Positions 49,237 through 60,391 of a DNA stretch of 64,000 bases are shown here, one piece after another. How positions within the stretch are numbered: position 1 is the stretch's first letter; each line of letters starts with the position of its first letter. The notes beneath the pieces were generated by a model. The model searched no databases. It was not told where the DNA came from and saw only the letters and a list, made by a program, of their open reading frames with translations. Origin of the DNA: Pelodera strongyloides (taxonomy: Eukaryota; Nematoda; Chromadorea; Rhabditida; Rhabditidae); assembly GCA_036852015.1 (NCBI GenBank), contig JAANDG010000366.1, positions 81,430 through 145,429 on the forward strand, written 5' to 3'. A program made the translations under genes and the position numbers.

Positions 49237-51380
49237 CTACTGATCGTACCTGCAACGGGCGCGCACGTTAATCTCCTCATGTGAGTAGAGTTCGTTGCAG
49301 AGGAGGCAAACTTGCTCGAGCACCTGGACCAACACGGGGAATGCAGCCTTCTTCGCCTCGCACGCAGCGTCATCAGATCGCTTCTGAAAGAATATAATAA
49401 ACACTACTTGAAAAGCAATCTCTTCAATTGATAAAGCTTTTGGGGCTTGATACGATTTTCTTGTCTGTCTCTCCATAAATAACGGACGGTTGTGGTTCGT
49501 AATATTTTTTATTGAATATTTGGTTATTCTCTGGTTTTGATGTATCGAATGCGTGTACGAACGGCATTGTTCCTCTGATGTGTGTAAATATGTGAATATT
49601 GACTTTTGTTATGGGCAAATTAAGCCTCTTAATCAACGCTCCATCATTGCATAAATGAAGTGCTCTTTTTCACTGTTGATGGAAAGAAATTTGCACCTTG
49701 AAGAGAATGTGAAGTGGTACCCAAAAGCACTAGGACTGTTTCTTGAAATATTATCCATACACCCCTTCCCTAAAAAAACGAACGCAGACAAAATACTTTA
49801 AGCTGGCCGCGTCAACCTACAAGCAGGAAATGAACCACTCACCACTAGCCGACGAAGTGGTGCATTTAACTGCTGATCTCGTTCGGACTGAAAAATGAAA
49901 TATCGTTTTTGTTCTATCTTTGGGGAATATCAACTCTTATTGTTGATACTATCTTTTACACATCATTGATGCTTGGAATTGAGTAATGCGCTTAAGCTAC
50001 TTATTACAACCTGTAACAATTCTATTCAATAGACAAACACAGGTATGGCGTATGCGCAAACAACCAACCATGATTAGAACATCAAGTGGTGTTTGTGTGA
50101 CGGTGGACCGACTTTCTGCCACGCTCACGCAGAGCGAAAGGCAGAAGACAACAAGCAAGAACAGGGCTGCTGATGACAAACGACAAAAGTAGCACATTTT
50201 GGGACCCTGAAAGAAGTTGCGTATTATAATCTAAATGGTAGCAGTATTCCAGGGCAGCAAATAAACGGAATAGAACGAAGATATAATGGCGAATGATGCG
50301 GTGAATTGTTGGACGTGAGGATATGTGTTGGTACGATGTGAGAAAAAAACAAGCAGTTTTCGCATAAGTTCTCGACTTGGGCGACGAGTGGGCGTGTTGC
50401 CTGTCTAGAGAAAATATACATGGCATATGATTGGAGGTGCCTTAGTAGGTAAAGATCACCTTCTACGTTTATAAGCTTGTGAGGCCGAGATACAATGTTT
50501 GAAGAAAACTAATTGAATTCGTGCTGCAGACACTGGACGAGAATCGTAACCGCAGACAAATGAGATTGTACGGACAAACAAAAAACAACACGCGTTGCAA
50601 GTGAACGGTATGAAAAAGTAAATATGCTCTTGTTATAATTCTACCTTTTCTTTATATTCTTATACTCAACTAGAGTCACCCTACAACATGAGCGATAACT
50701 CGAAACGTTCGTTGACCATGACATCAGTACGTTTGCAAAAACAATTGTATATTGTGGTACAACCCATCGGATATGTGAATTAGCCGATTTAGCAAGAAAA
50801 TTGCCTATTTATTGGAAATTTCGAAAAAATTGAGTGGTTTTATTTGCAGGAACAGCCAGACTATATGGTTCAATTAAAATTGTCAGCATATTTGCATTTG
50901 ATGCTCTCTGCTTTTGTCTCGAACGACATTAACCGTCCACGCTCACGCCTTCAAGACGTGGCTTTTATTCCACAAAGAGTAGAAATTCGAAACGAAGAAA
51001 GCCAAATTCGGGAAGCCATAGAAACAATAAAATGATAAAAGCTAAAAGCATGAACAACATAACGTTTATACATCTGCGTTAATGTGTGTCGGCAACCAAA
51101 GCAGTATCCAATAGTTTCGCAGCCAGCAGATAGATTTAGCTTAAGAATAATTTTAGATTACGATTACAGGTTATGATATATGTGGGTATGGCAAACAGTT
51201 TGAGTGACAAATGCGCAAGCATGCATACCTAATAAGAACCCATACCACGGACCGTAATCCGATTCATTAAGAAGACCGGCTGCCGGGGGCAACCGTTGTG
51301 AAACCACCTCTAAACTACTGTACAAATTTTGAAGCGCGTCACGAATAATATTTTCGTCCACGCAATATGTACACGCGCAC
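49237..51380 (-). CDS. Candidate exons of an unrecognised gene
   Basis: Three minus-strand segments look like exons. About 51380-51232 reads ENIIRDALQNLYSSLEVV and LLNESDYGPWYGFLL. 49889-49845 (between TTTTCAG and GTGAGT) reads SERDQQLNAPLRRLV. 49385-49237 (after TTTCAG) reads KRSDDAACEAKKAAFPVLVQ then VLEQVCLLCNELYSHEEI. The last two join in phase 0. The segment AAFPVLVQVLEQVCLLCNEL faintly recalls the N-terminal domain of MEIS/PKNOX homeodomain proteins, but no homeobox was found and the likeness is too weak to name it. The join between the first segment and the others is not in phase, so exons are missing or two loci are mixed. Confidence 0.3.
50688..51035 (+). CDS. Small two-exon protein, 74 residues
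   Basis: Exon 1 (50688-50726) reads MSDNSKRSLTMTS and ends at GTACGT. Exon 2 (50850-51035) follows TTATTTGCAG in phase 0 and reads EQPDYMVQLKLSAYLHLMLS, then a charged tail with RPRSRLQDVAFIPQRVEIR and a stop. The protein is small and helical, with neither signal peptide nor membrane segment; I recognise no family. It overlaps, on the opposite strand, the intron between candidate exons of the minus-strand locus. Confidence 0.5.
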
Positions 51381-51566
51381 AACCTGATTAGCGAAAATTA
51401 AATTAGTTACTGTTTTCTTCTCTTTGTCCATTGATCTATAACTTGTGAAAATTAGATTTTCGCGAAATTCATTGAAGACTGTACTTATAACGGAGCAATC
51501 CGCTGTTCGGGATAAGCTTTGTTTGCGCCTTTTAAATAGAATAGCACTCTTGATTGGATCGAACAA

Positions 51567-54491
51567 TCAGCACAATACAAGCCCCATGGAAAACTCAGTT
51601 AGTGATTGCACATAATTCTTTGCCTTCACTCATTCTTACCTGAAAGGTAGAACGATTCACAGAATGTCAGTGAACTTGTTCGGCAAAGATTAAACCAACA
51701 ATTGTCCAATGTGATTTTGTTATTTGATTGTTACGTTTACCGATCAGCATTGGCCCATAGAGGTATGATTTGACTTTGACACCGCATTTTACTTTGCATT
51801 TGTGAGAAGCTTGTTATGTTGAGCAATTTGGCTTAAATAATATCAATTTCATACAAAAATTACGTAACAAAGTCATTTACAAGTCATCATTTGTTTGGAA
51901 AGTATTAAAGGGACAAACAGTCCCTAATGCAATCTACATAATAAATTGCCGTCGTGCCCTTTTAACTTTTATTTACGGCCGATGACATTTACCTGGGTTA
52001 AAACTACGTGGAAACGAGCGTTATCCACTAGTACACGCATCGAGACGATAATCAAATTCGCTCACTATGTGCTGATATGCAGTGACAAACAAAACGCAAG
52101 TTCTGCACTAAAATATTTAGTATTTTTGCTAGCGAATATGATTAGAAAAGAAAGTAAACCGTCATTCTGCTAAAGGCGGGGGAAACGGGCGACCTGCCCA
52201 ATAAAAGAACCAAATTTATAGAGACGCTCTATTGTGGCGGCACATGATAAATGGCTCTGAAGTACTGTGCCTGAATAAAAAGAGTTCCTAATTACAATTT
52301 TCTCCGCGGCCGTGTCTGCATTAACTAATCCGCGTCCCGGCAACACAATTTCCCAGCTAATGCGTGCATTTTATGCCACGTATAAATCCGCAAAAGCCTC
52401 AGTTGACGAGCAGAAAACACAAGAAAAAAGTAAAGCATTGTAAAACGTCATTTCTTTGTAATGGATATTTTAGGGACAGCATTTGTGTGATACGGCCATT
52501 CATGGAGAGCGAAGCTTACTATACTGATCGTGCATAAACAACCAGCAAACAAAATCGCACGATATCTCCCTAAAGGGAAAGAAGTACTTAGCTTTCACGC
52601 TGTACAGAAATGTTCGTAAAAAAAACTTTCTTAAAGTTATGGATACCTTTATCACAATACCGAACAATCTCTTATTCCAAAAATCTACGGGGAATATAAC
52701 TTACTCACTCTTTGGCTCGTGGATTAATGTTTGCTCATTTGAGATGTAAGTGCATCAAGGTGTAAACGTTACGAATAAGCAAACCTCGATTCTTGATCTG
52801 GGCCACAATTTGTTGTTCTAATGGAGTAGAACTATTTTCGCACATATTAGCAGATGTTTTGCGGGGAAAAAGATTGCGAAACGTACGCCTACTTCGAATA
52901 CAGCCTTGTACATTCCAAATGATTATGATCCAAAAATGGAAACAGTGTCTGTACTTTTTATTTCAAGGACAATGTAATATAAATTGCGCGTGTAAATAAA
53001 TTCCAATTGCGTGAGTGACTCAAATCAACAAGGATATACGATTCAAACGTAAGTTTGTTAGTGAACATTCCCAAGTCTACTCTAAACTCTCAACTGAAAG
53101 TAGTTGAACTTTAAAATGGTTTTAATTAACTGAATTGAAATCTAAAAGACAGATGAGGGCCCACCCCATTCCAGTAAAAAAAAAAGGGGGGGGGGGTGGT
53201 TTATTTGTCTATCTAGTACGCCTGTGTGTGGCATTTTTGTGGCTTTATGGCGTAACGAGCAAAGGATATGTATAGCCGGAGACCCAAAGAATTGTGTACG
53301 AACTAGTTTTTGGAAGTGAAAGGATTAATAAGATCGAAAAGATCAGAAAGGCGCCTACTACAAAAGTATTGCTATACAAATTCGTTAGGAGTCAAAACAA
53401 GAGACAAGAGGTAGTTAATAGTGAATCCGTCGTAGTTCCTGGAATCGTCCACAGTATTTCATGCAGTGACAGACTTGGACTGTTCAATTGACGCATGGCA
53501 TAGAGCACACTCACGACAATACGATTATTTCAAAGATCCATGTAAGCGGCTAAAATCGCATCATATTTCTTAAGCTTCTTAACCTGCAGCATATTCAGTG
53601 TGCATGTTACCAAAATAGCCTAATCCAGGCTCATTTTTCTTCCTTAAAAGTTAGCTCCTTGGATCCTTGGAAATGCCCAAGTATTTTTCAGCACATCAAG
53701 CGATAAACCCAAGAGATGTTTTTTGCACAAGCTTTTTTCGGACGAAATGATGGTACAGTAGCTTGTACTTGTGCTGATCACTGAAAAAAAACAGGGGTGC
53801 GAAGGTATACTGTCGTCATCCACGGGCAATCTTATATACAATATGGGCGGAAGGCGCGCGCTCCTCACTTTTATGGTATCATTTTCTTCGCTAAATTGTA
53901 TAGGGCTTGTCGATTAGTGGGCACTATGTTTCATGCTCCAAACGACTTTGCCATAAACATCGATGATGCGAACGGACGTAAACGCTTAGAGCGGGGAGTA
54001 AATTCGTATCCTTTGTCGAATTTATGCTCCTCATTTCGTTGTGCGACCACTCGGTTCTAAATGCGTATGAGATTGTGGCGCATCTTGTTGATTAATTTCC
54101 CTCAGACAAGTGTATGAGAGTCCATTTAGCACAACAAACGCGCGCGTCCTTTTTTGGAGCGGAAGTTACGTAGTGCCTCTTCCAAATTTAATACAATTCC
54201 AGGCGTAGTTATTCTATGAAAACCGAGCCGGCTCTTTTTGCGGCATGAGAACAGAAAATAGAAGGAGTCTGTTATAAATTAGCCGCATGTTTGGTCAACC
54301 CTGTCTACAAATACGTATTTGCTGAAGGATATCTTCTTTAAAATTGCATAGAACTGAACAAAATATTATTAGGGAAAATGATGGTCAATTTACGTATCAA
54401 GTTTGAATTCTAGCCCCAAGCTGTATGTACACATATAAAGAGTAACACTGTGTGAATTACAGAGAAACGCATTGTACAACGAAACCAAGAG
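51567..54491. other. Intergenic, nothing recognised
   Basis: A/T-rich sequence with only short open frames. It contains a short A10-G11 homopolymer block (53176-53196). Confidence 0.5.
53176..53196. repeat. Homopolymer block A10 G11
   Basis: A run of ten A is followed directly by eleven G at 53176-53196, a possible G-rich structure on the plus strand. Confidence 0.9.
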
Positions 54492-54685
54492 TTGCGCGCG
54501 GCAACAGTTTGGGGGTGTTTCCCGCACAAGTATTTGATGCGCGCGGCCAAAGTTTTTTCACCGACTCTGTTTGCCGTTTTGGTGCGGAAAACACCCCCAA
54601 ACTGTTGCGGGAAACACCCCCAAACCGTTGCCGAAAAGGTGCGGAAACGGTGCGGGAAAAGTAGCAACTGCAAAAAGAAAGCAGC

Positions 54686-54756
54686 GTGTTGGATTCGAAC
54701 CCTACACTCTTGTTAGATACTTTCTCTGCACAGCGCCTTAGACCACTCGGCAACAC
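54686..54756 (-). pseudogene. tRNA-like sequence (Leu/Ser-like D arm), probably non-functional
   Basis: Read on the minus strand it begins GTGTTGCCGAGTGGTCTAAG and ends GGGTTCGAATCCAACAC. Box A (TTGCCGAGTGG) and box B (GGTTCGAATCC) match pol III consensus very well, and GTGTTG/CAACAC pair at the ends. The anticodon and T stems pair poorly and the length is short for a Leu/Ser tRNA. A tRNA pseudogene or the head of a tRNA-derived repeat fits best. Confidence 0.5.
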
Positions 54757-54856
54757 AACGCATGTGAGATCTGTGCTTGCGGAAAAATATTAGTACAACA
54801 ACTGCACTTACGGCAGATCCTCCGAGCGCTTTCAAAAACGTTGCCGAAAAGGTGCC

Positions 54857-54895
54857 GAAATGGTGCGGGGCGCAAGATTCGCCCCGCACCATTTC
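54857..54895. repeat. Perfect 16-bp palindrome with 7-nt loop
   Basis: GAAATGGTGCGGGGCG (54857-54872), loop CAAGATT, then CGCCCCGCACCATTTC (54880-54895). The stem is very stable. Confidence 0.95.
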
Positions 54896-54960
54896 CGCAC
54901 CGTTTCCGCACCTTTTCGGGAAACACTTTGCGCGCCATTTCTATTCCGCGCACATTTTGT

Positions 54961-57900
54961 TTCCCATTCCTGCGCGCCGCTCATCAACTCTCAGTAGTTA
55001 TCGGATGCGGGCAAAGTAAGTTCAATAAATCGAGGACGGACGACTTCTGCTCCAACAAGCTCATACCTAAAACGCGCGTTGGATTCATCGCTGCGGTCTA
55101 CTATGCGAGGCCAGTGCACAAGTACTATTTTCCATCTGTAGAAGAGCTAAGTGTTTCATGAAGATCATGTGAATATCTATTCATGAAGTAAGAAACCCTG
55201 CAAGTGGCAAGGTAACTTCATACAGGCTTAAACCGATGCACAACAAAGAAAATACAAATTGTTCAAGCTATCCCACGCTGCAGGCTTAATATTAGGCATT
55301 AATACTCATTACCGACGTAATCGTAGGTATATTATGAACAATAACTGCCGACACACGGCTATAATCCAGTTTTCGCCTACAAAATTATTCCCACTCGCGG
55401 CAAACAAAAACAATTTGCCGGAACCTATTTTTTTCTAGTACGAAATGAAAACTTTCCATTTACTTAGAAACAATTATTATAACTGCAAATAAGTTTCTCT
55501 TATTAAGAAAAGGCGGGTTGAGAAAAGAAAAAGAGAAAAAGAAAGGGTGAGAAAAGGTGAGGCGTGAGTCTGACTTATACATGAGAGATCTGGACGTTAT
55601 TTAGGTATGTACATTGCACGATATTTCAAAGCCGGCAATGGCTAAAAAAATGTTCGTAAAAATTATATTTTGTGGTCAAGGACCGGAAATACCACCCTCA
55701 ACTCGCTTTCTACAAATCTCCAGTGGAATTTACGTATCAGTGAATAATTTGTGTAAAGGTCACCAGAAAGCCAGACAGACCTCGGAACTAAGGTTCGGCT
55801 CTGAGTTATATCAATGGAAAACCCGGGATTCCTAGGAATTCAACGCCTTCCCAATAAATTTCAGAAATGTTAATTTTTGTTTGGAATGCATGAGATATAT
55901 CAAAAAATGCGCTAATTGAAATTCCTCGTTGTATAAGCTCAAAAATTGAAAGCAATAAATTTGGTGTGGAATTTGTCGAATATTTCGAATATTTCTATGA
56001 AAGCAGGAAGCAACAATACGCTGGGTACTCGATTCACCTACTTATGCATACGATCCGCAATTAGGCGATGGCTATTTGATATTCCGTGAAAGTAGACGGG
56101 ATGAAGTCATTTTAATTAACAGAAGTCCCAATAAATATCTTACAATGCAACTCGATGAGGTGTAAAAGTCTTCGTAAACCTTTTTATGATAAGGTCATCT
56201 ATGCAAGTGATACGTCAGCGAAACGTGTTTGAGCATAGGTAGGGGCATGTGGTTCTTCGTAGCCACAAAGGAGAAGTCAACCGCAAGCAATGAACCTAGT
56301 TTGAGTTAAGTTATCGTTGCACCCCCATTCCCAGGAAGGTGCAACGACCACAGACGACCGAGCCTATCCGAAATAGAAGGCCGCCCTTAATAAACCCCAA
56401 AGAACCGAAATAACCCCATGGCATATATTTATCCGTCAGGTTGTCAATGGACAAGTCCATAATCCAGCAGCTACTTGGAAATGACGACAGAGCAAAAAAA
56501 AATGTATACTATTCGCGAAAAATACCCAATATAGTAGCCGTATCTTTGAGTAGAATTTCTCTGCCAGGTGCATTCTAAAATGTCTTAATATAAGTTGCAT
56601 TAATAAGCAATGGGTTGCGTCTGCTCTTTGTAGATTCTATAGGTTCCTGATGAATAGTCGAATCCAGGCGGTATGTTGTTAATTGAAAAACTGGTACTAA
56701 GATGACGACATATTCTTTGCTACTTGGACGAAGTAAAATCACAAACGAAAACATGGAAACAGAAATAGAATAGTAATAATCCGTTATAAGTTGTTGTTAT
56801 TCCACCACCCCCCCCCCGCGAAATGCATTATTGTTATAAATAATGTACGCTGTGCATCATTATGTACTGAGTTCTGCATGATTGGGAAGAAAGAAAAAGA
56901 ATACAAACAAAACGGGTGTCCTTTGCAGCTTAATACAACGAGTACTGCATGTGCGTTTAAATGTGGAATGGCGTAGGCATTTAAAACAAGAAAAGCCTTT
57001 CCTTAAATAGATCATGATGTGGCTGGTGTTCTGGGACATGGTTTTGAATTACACGTCCACTGACCCCCGTCCGAGCATACTCAACAATATGGTTGTCAAC
57101 AATAGAAAGTAATAGGCAAATGACAGATTGAAGTGGACGATGAGGAATAAAACACACTTTGATGTGGTTGGACCAACAACGCCATACGAAAACTAATACA
57201 GATTGGTTCGGAATGCAGGAGCGGACAACTTCCTCTTCATTTTAAGAGTGAAACTTGTTAATTTGGCGGAAGCTTGCATTCTTACATGCAACGTCAGCAA
57301 CGTGAATTTCAATATAGAAGACGCACTATGTGGCTGAGACAACTTTGACACATACGTAACGAGTGAACTAGATGCTTCAGTTAAATGGTTTACTGAAACC
57401 GAAGTACATGCACTTCAGTTGTGTTCTATGTTCTAAGCTACCACGTCAAAATACGTAGAATGATTAACAAAGATATAATAATAATAATTATTATTATTAA
57501 TAATAAGATCGCTAAAGGAGGAGGCTCAATGGAATTAAGTGTGCAATTTTTTTTAATTTTTAACACAGTAAGCCAAAAAAAAACCAACTGTTGCATTGTA
57601 CGCGAGATATCCACAAATTAAAAAAAGTTGGTTAACTCATTACCATCACGGCCATATTGGACAATTGTGATCAGCTTTACGGTGGATATCGGTCTAGGAT
57701 CACTACTTTTCGTCGCCGTTTTACTCAGTGATGGCGCATTTCTTGCAAACATTTTTCTAACGCTCTGCTCCACTTACTATTCCGATAATAAAAACACAAA
57801 GTGTACAAAAGGGACAGAAATGTAAAATAAATTGCGTTGATGGAACTTTGATAACAAAAAACCTTTTTCGCATCAATCATCGCGAATATGTTGAGTTTGC

Positions 57901-60391
57901 ACTAGCGTTTTTCTATCACGATGAAATCGCGCTGAATAATATGTGTCCAAAAACGGGTAGGCGTTGGTGTTCTGTTCTATGTATAGTATCCCAAGGGGAA
58001 AATTTTTTGTCGCCGTATTGCCAATAATAATAATACTAAAAGTCCATTTTCTATATTTGGAACCCTCCCACCAAAACCAGCACATATCCAATGCCGAATA
58101 ACATTGACTTTGCGGCTAGGCTACTGCAATTGCAGCAATTGACAAGACAACTCGAAAACTCACAGCTGCAGTTTGACCAACCCTTTCACAGTCGTCAGGA
58201 GCTATTCACGTGCACTTGCAGTGACTCAGTATAAAAAAGGCGAGCAACAATACAATTGTCGAAGAAAGCCCGCAATAAAATGTTTTAAGATAGGTATCGG
58301 CTAATGTTTGGATTGATGCGCAGATATCTAATCGAACCTTGGCATAATTATGCATAGAGATGAAGCAATCGTATATGGTCTGAATAATTGAGAGAAATGT
58401 TAATTGGGACAAGCGGGTCCTGGCGTATTATCGTATGATATTCGCTATAACCTAAGAATAGTCCGGGTGCGAAATGCAATCAACAACCGTAAAATAAGAA
58501 ATATACCTCATGGTCATGAAGAACGTATGGGAAGCATAGGGGTCGCAAAAATACTCTAATGCAGCAAAGTATCTATTTCCAAATATTTAATTAATCATAA
58601 ATAATAATGGATGAGACTCAATGACCTAAAATTTCATCATATAGGAAAAAAGGCAGCATATGTTTGTGGAAATCGTGCATTTCCCAATCTTGTTAAGGTA
58701 ACCTGGTTGTCAACGACCATAGTATAACCATAGCACCAGAGTACAACAGTCTTTTTAAGGTGCATTCTCTAGCCTCCCTCTCATTGTGCTATGTCTAGCC
58801 CCTTGACCGGAAATTAACTTCACTTCCTGAGCGTATTCTGCTTGCATCGTAAATAGATTCCTAAACGTATCACGAAGCAGTACGTCGTCAGCAAATGACT
58901 ACAGTAATTTCCGGTAAACAATGACTGCGTTCAAGTGCTGATGTCATGGACACTCGATGTGGTGTGCTTTGGACAACTTAACGCAATTTAAAGTTTTTTT
59001 TTAGCGTGCGTAACTTCCGGTTTTTATCATGAAAATAGCGGAATCTTGTGACAGGTTCAGGTTTTTTAGTGAGCAGTGTCCTACGTTGACGAATGACAAA
59101 ACACTTTCAATTATAGGAATCCATGTATGTTTTCGCATAATAAAAATAGAAAGTTGAGGAACTGGGTGTATGCATCGTATAGTGGTTATATTAGTAACTG
59201 AGCCAACAGATATACATATATTCTCAGATGTCGTTTGCATCTAAACTGAAAAGTGGTGAAGGCGGTGCTTCTCGTTCACGTAATTCATTATTTGCGTCAA
59301 AATACTATTGTATGTAGACCTTTTCGAGTGCAAAGAAGACGTGGCATATTGAAACTCTTTTCATAGACAACTCTATCACTTGTCTGCAAAATGCGTTACG
59401 TAAATGTCATGTGTCATACACATGCACATATGACCTTGCCAAATATAGAATATTAAACTTGGTCGTACGCGGAAAATGCAGACATTATCAACAATTTCCC
59501 GCACTAGTCGCGGTCGGAGACCCAAAAATTACGCCCGCTGGGAAACGTGAATGCCCCAAGTTTTTCGCGCATGTCACTTTGGCTCATCGTTAACTTATTT
59601 TTAAACGGGAAGTGAACACTCGTGAATAAATGGTACCAGGCCGCAGGGATTTTCCCTTTTTTTTAGCTCGTGCTGTTATGAAAAAGACTAAAACACATTG
59701 ACAATCAGCCGCTAAAATTCGTAAACGCACTTGATAGTACAGGTTCAGTAAATTGTTTCAATTGCCAGTGAGAATCACATAAGCAACATAATTTGTTGTG
59801 AAACTAACCAATGCCGGGCTGAAATGTTCCAAGAGAAACCACATTAAAATCAGAATTTATTGTCTTTCATTTTTGAGTGTTTCCACTGACACTCAAATTG
59901 CCCAGCAAAAAACATCTATATATACATCATGGAAACTCTTATTTTCAAGACTTCAGAGCATTCTTTGTATTTGTCTGCGACACTTCAATGACAAAAAAAT
60001 AAGCGAAAAATAAACTTGACACGAAGGAATGCAACAAAAACAATATGTGGCTCACAGCAGATGCTATTCACAATGAGTGGTTTACGCAATCAAATTAAAA
60101 TGACGTCTTCAGCGTCTGTTAGGCCACGTCTGATTGTGAGGTAAATAACAACGACATTGGCATCTCGAAAGGGCAACAAACAGCTGGATTAACTCGCATT
60201 TGGGCGACAGTAAGCAATCACTGATTTAGAACGAAAACAACCCCAAATATGGTTACTTAGATTAACATAAGATAAAATGAGTATACAATTTCTTACGAAA
60301 TGTTAGAAACAGAAAAAAATCCGTTAGTCTCATGCGAGTACGAATCAACAAACTATCAATTAAGTAACGCACGACCAAGTACTATGTAGAA
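54961..60391. other. Long intergenic region, no gene recognised
   Basis: Open frames up to about 75 codons occur on both strands but lack splice context and motifs. Small features are a hairpin at 56319-56348 (CGTTGCACC/GGTGCAACG), a C-run near 56808, and the ATT/AAT microsatellite at 57473-57507. Confidence 0.5.
57473..57507. repeat. (ATT/AAT)n microsatellite, self-complementary
   Basis: ATAATAATAATTATTATTAT followed by TAATAATAA; the two halves can pair. Confidence 0.9.

Larger units (their letters stand above)
54492..54960. repeat. GC-rich inverted-repeat cluster
   Basis: This stretch is far richer in GC than its surroundings and is made of repeated modules. GCAACAGTTTGGGGGTGTTT at 54501 recurs in inverse orientation at 54583-54608 and 54606-54631. 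A 25-bp word at 54631-54655 (starts CCGAAAAGGTGCGG) is the exact reverse complement of 54895-54919. A palindrome sits at 54857-54895. A tRNA-like sequence lies between the arms. It is probably a complex foldback or tRNA-derived repeat family; no protein is encoded. Confidence 0.75.

Noticed and set aside
57628..57825. 65-codon plus-strand frame with a membrane-like segment
   Set aside because: Isolated, no homologue or splice partner; chance hydrophobicity in A/T-rich DNA.
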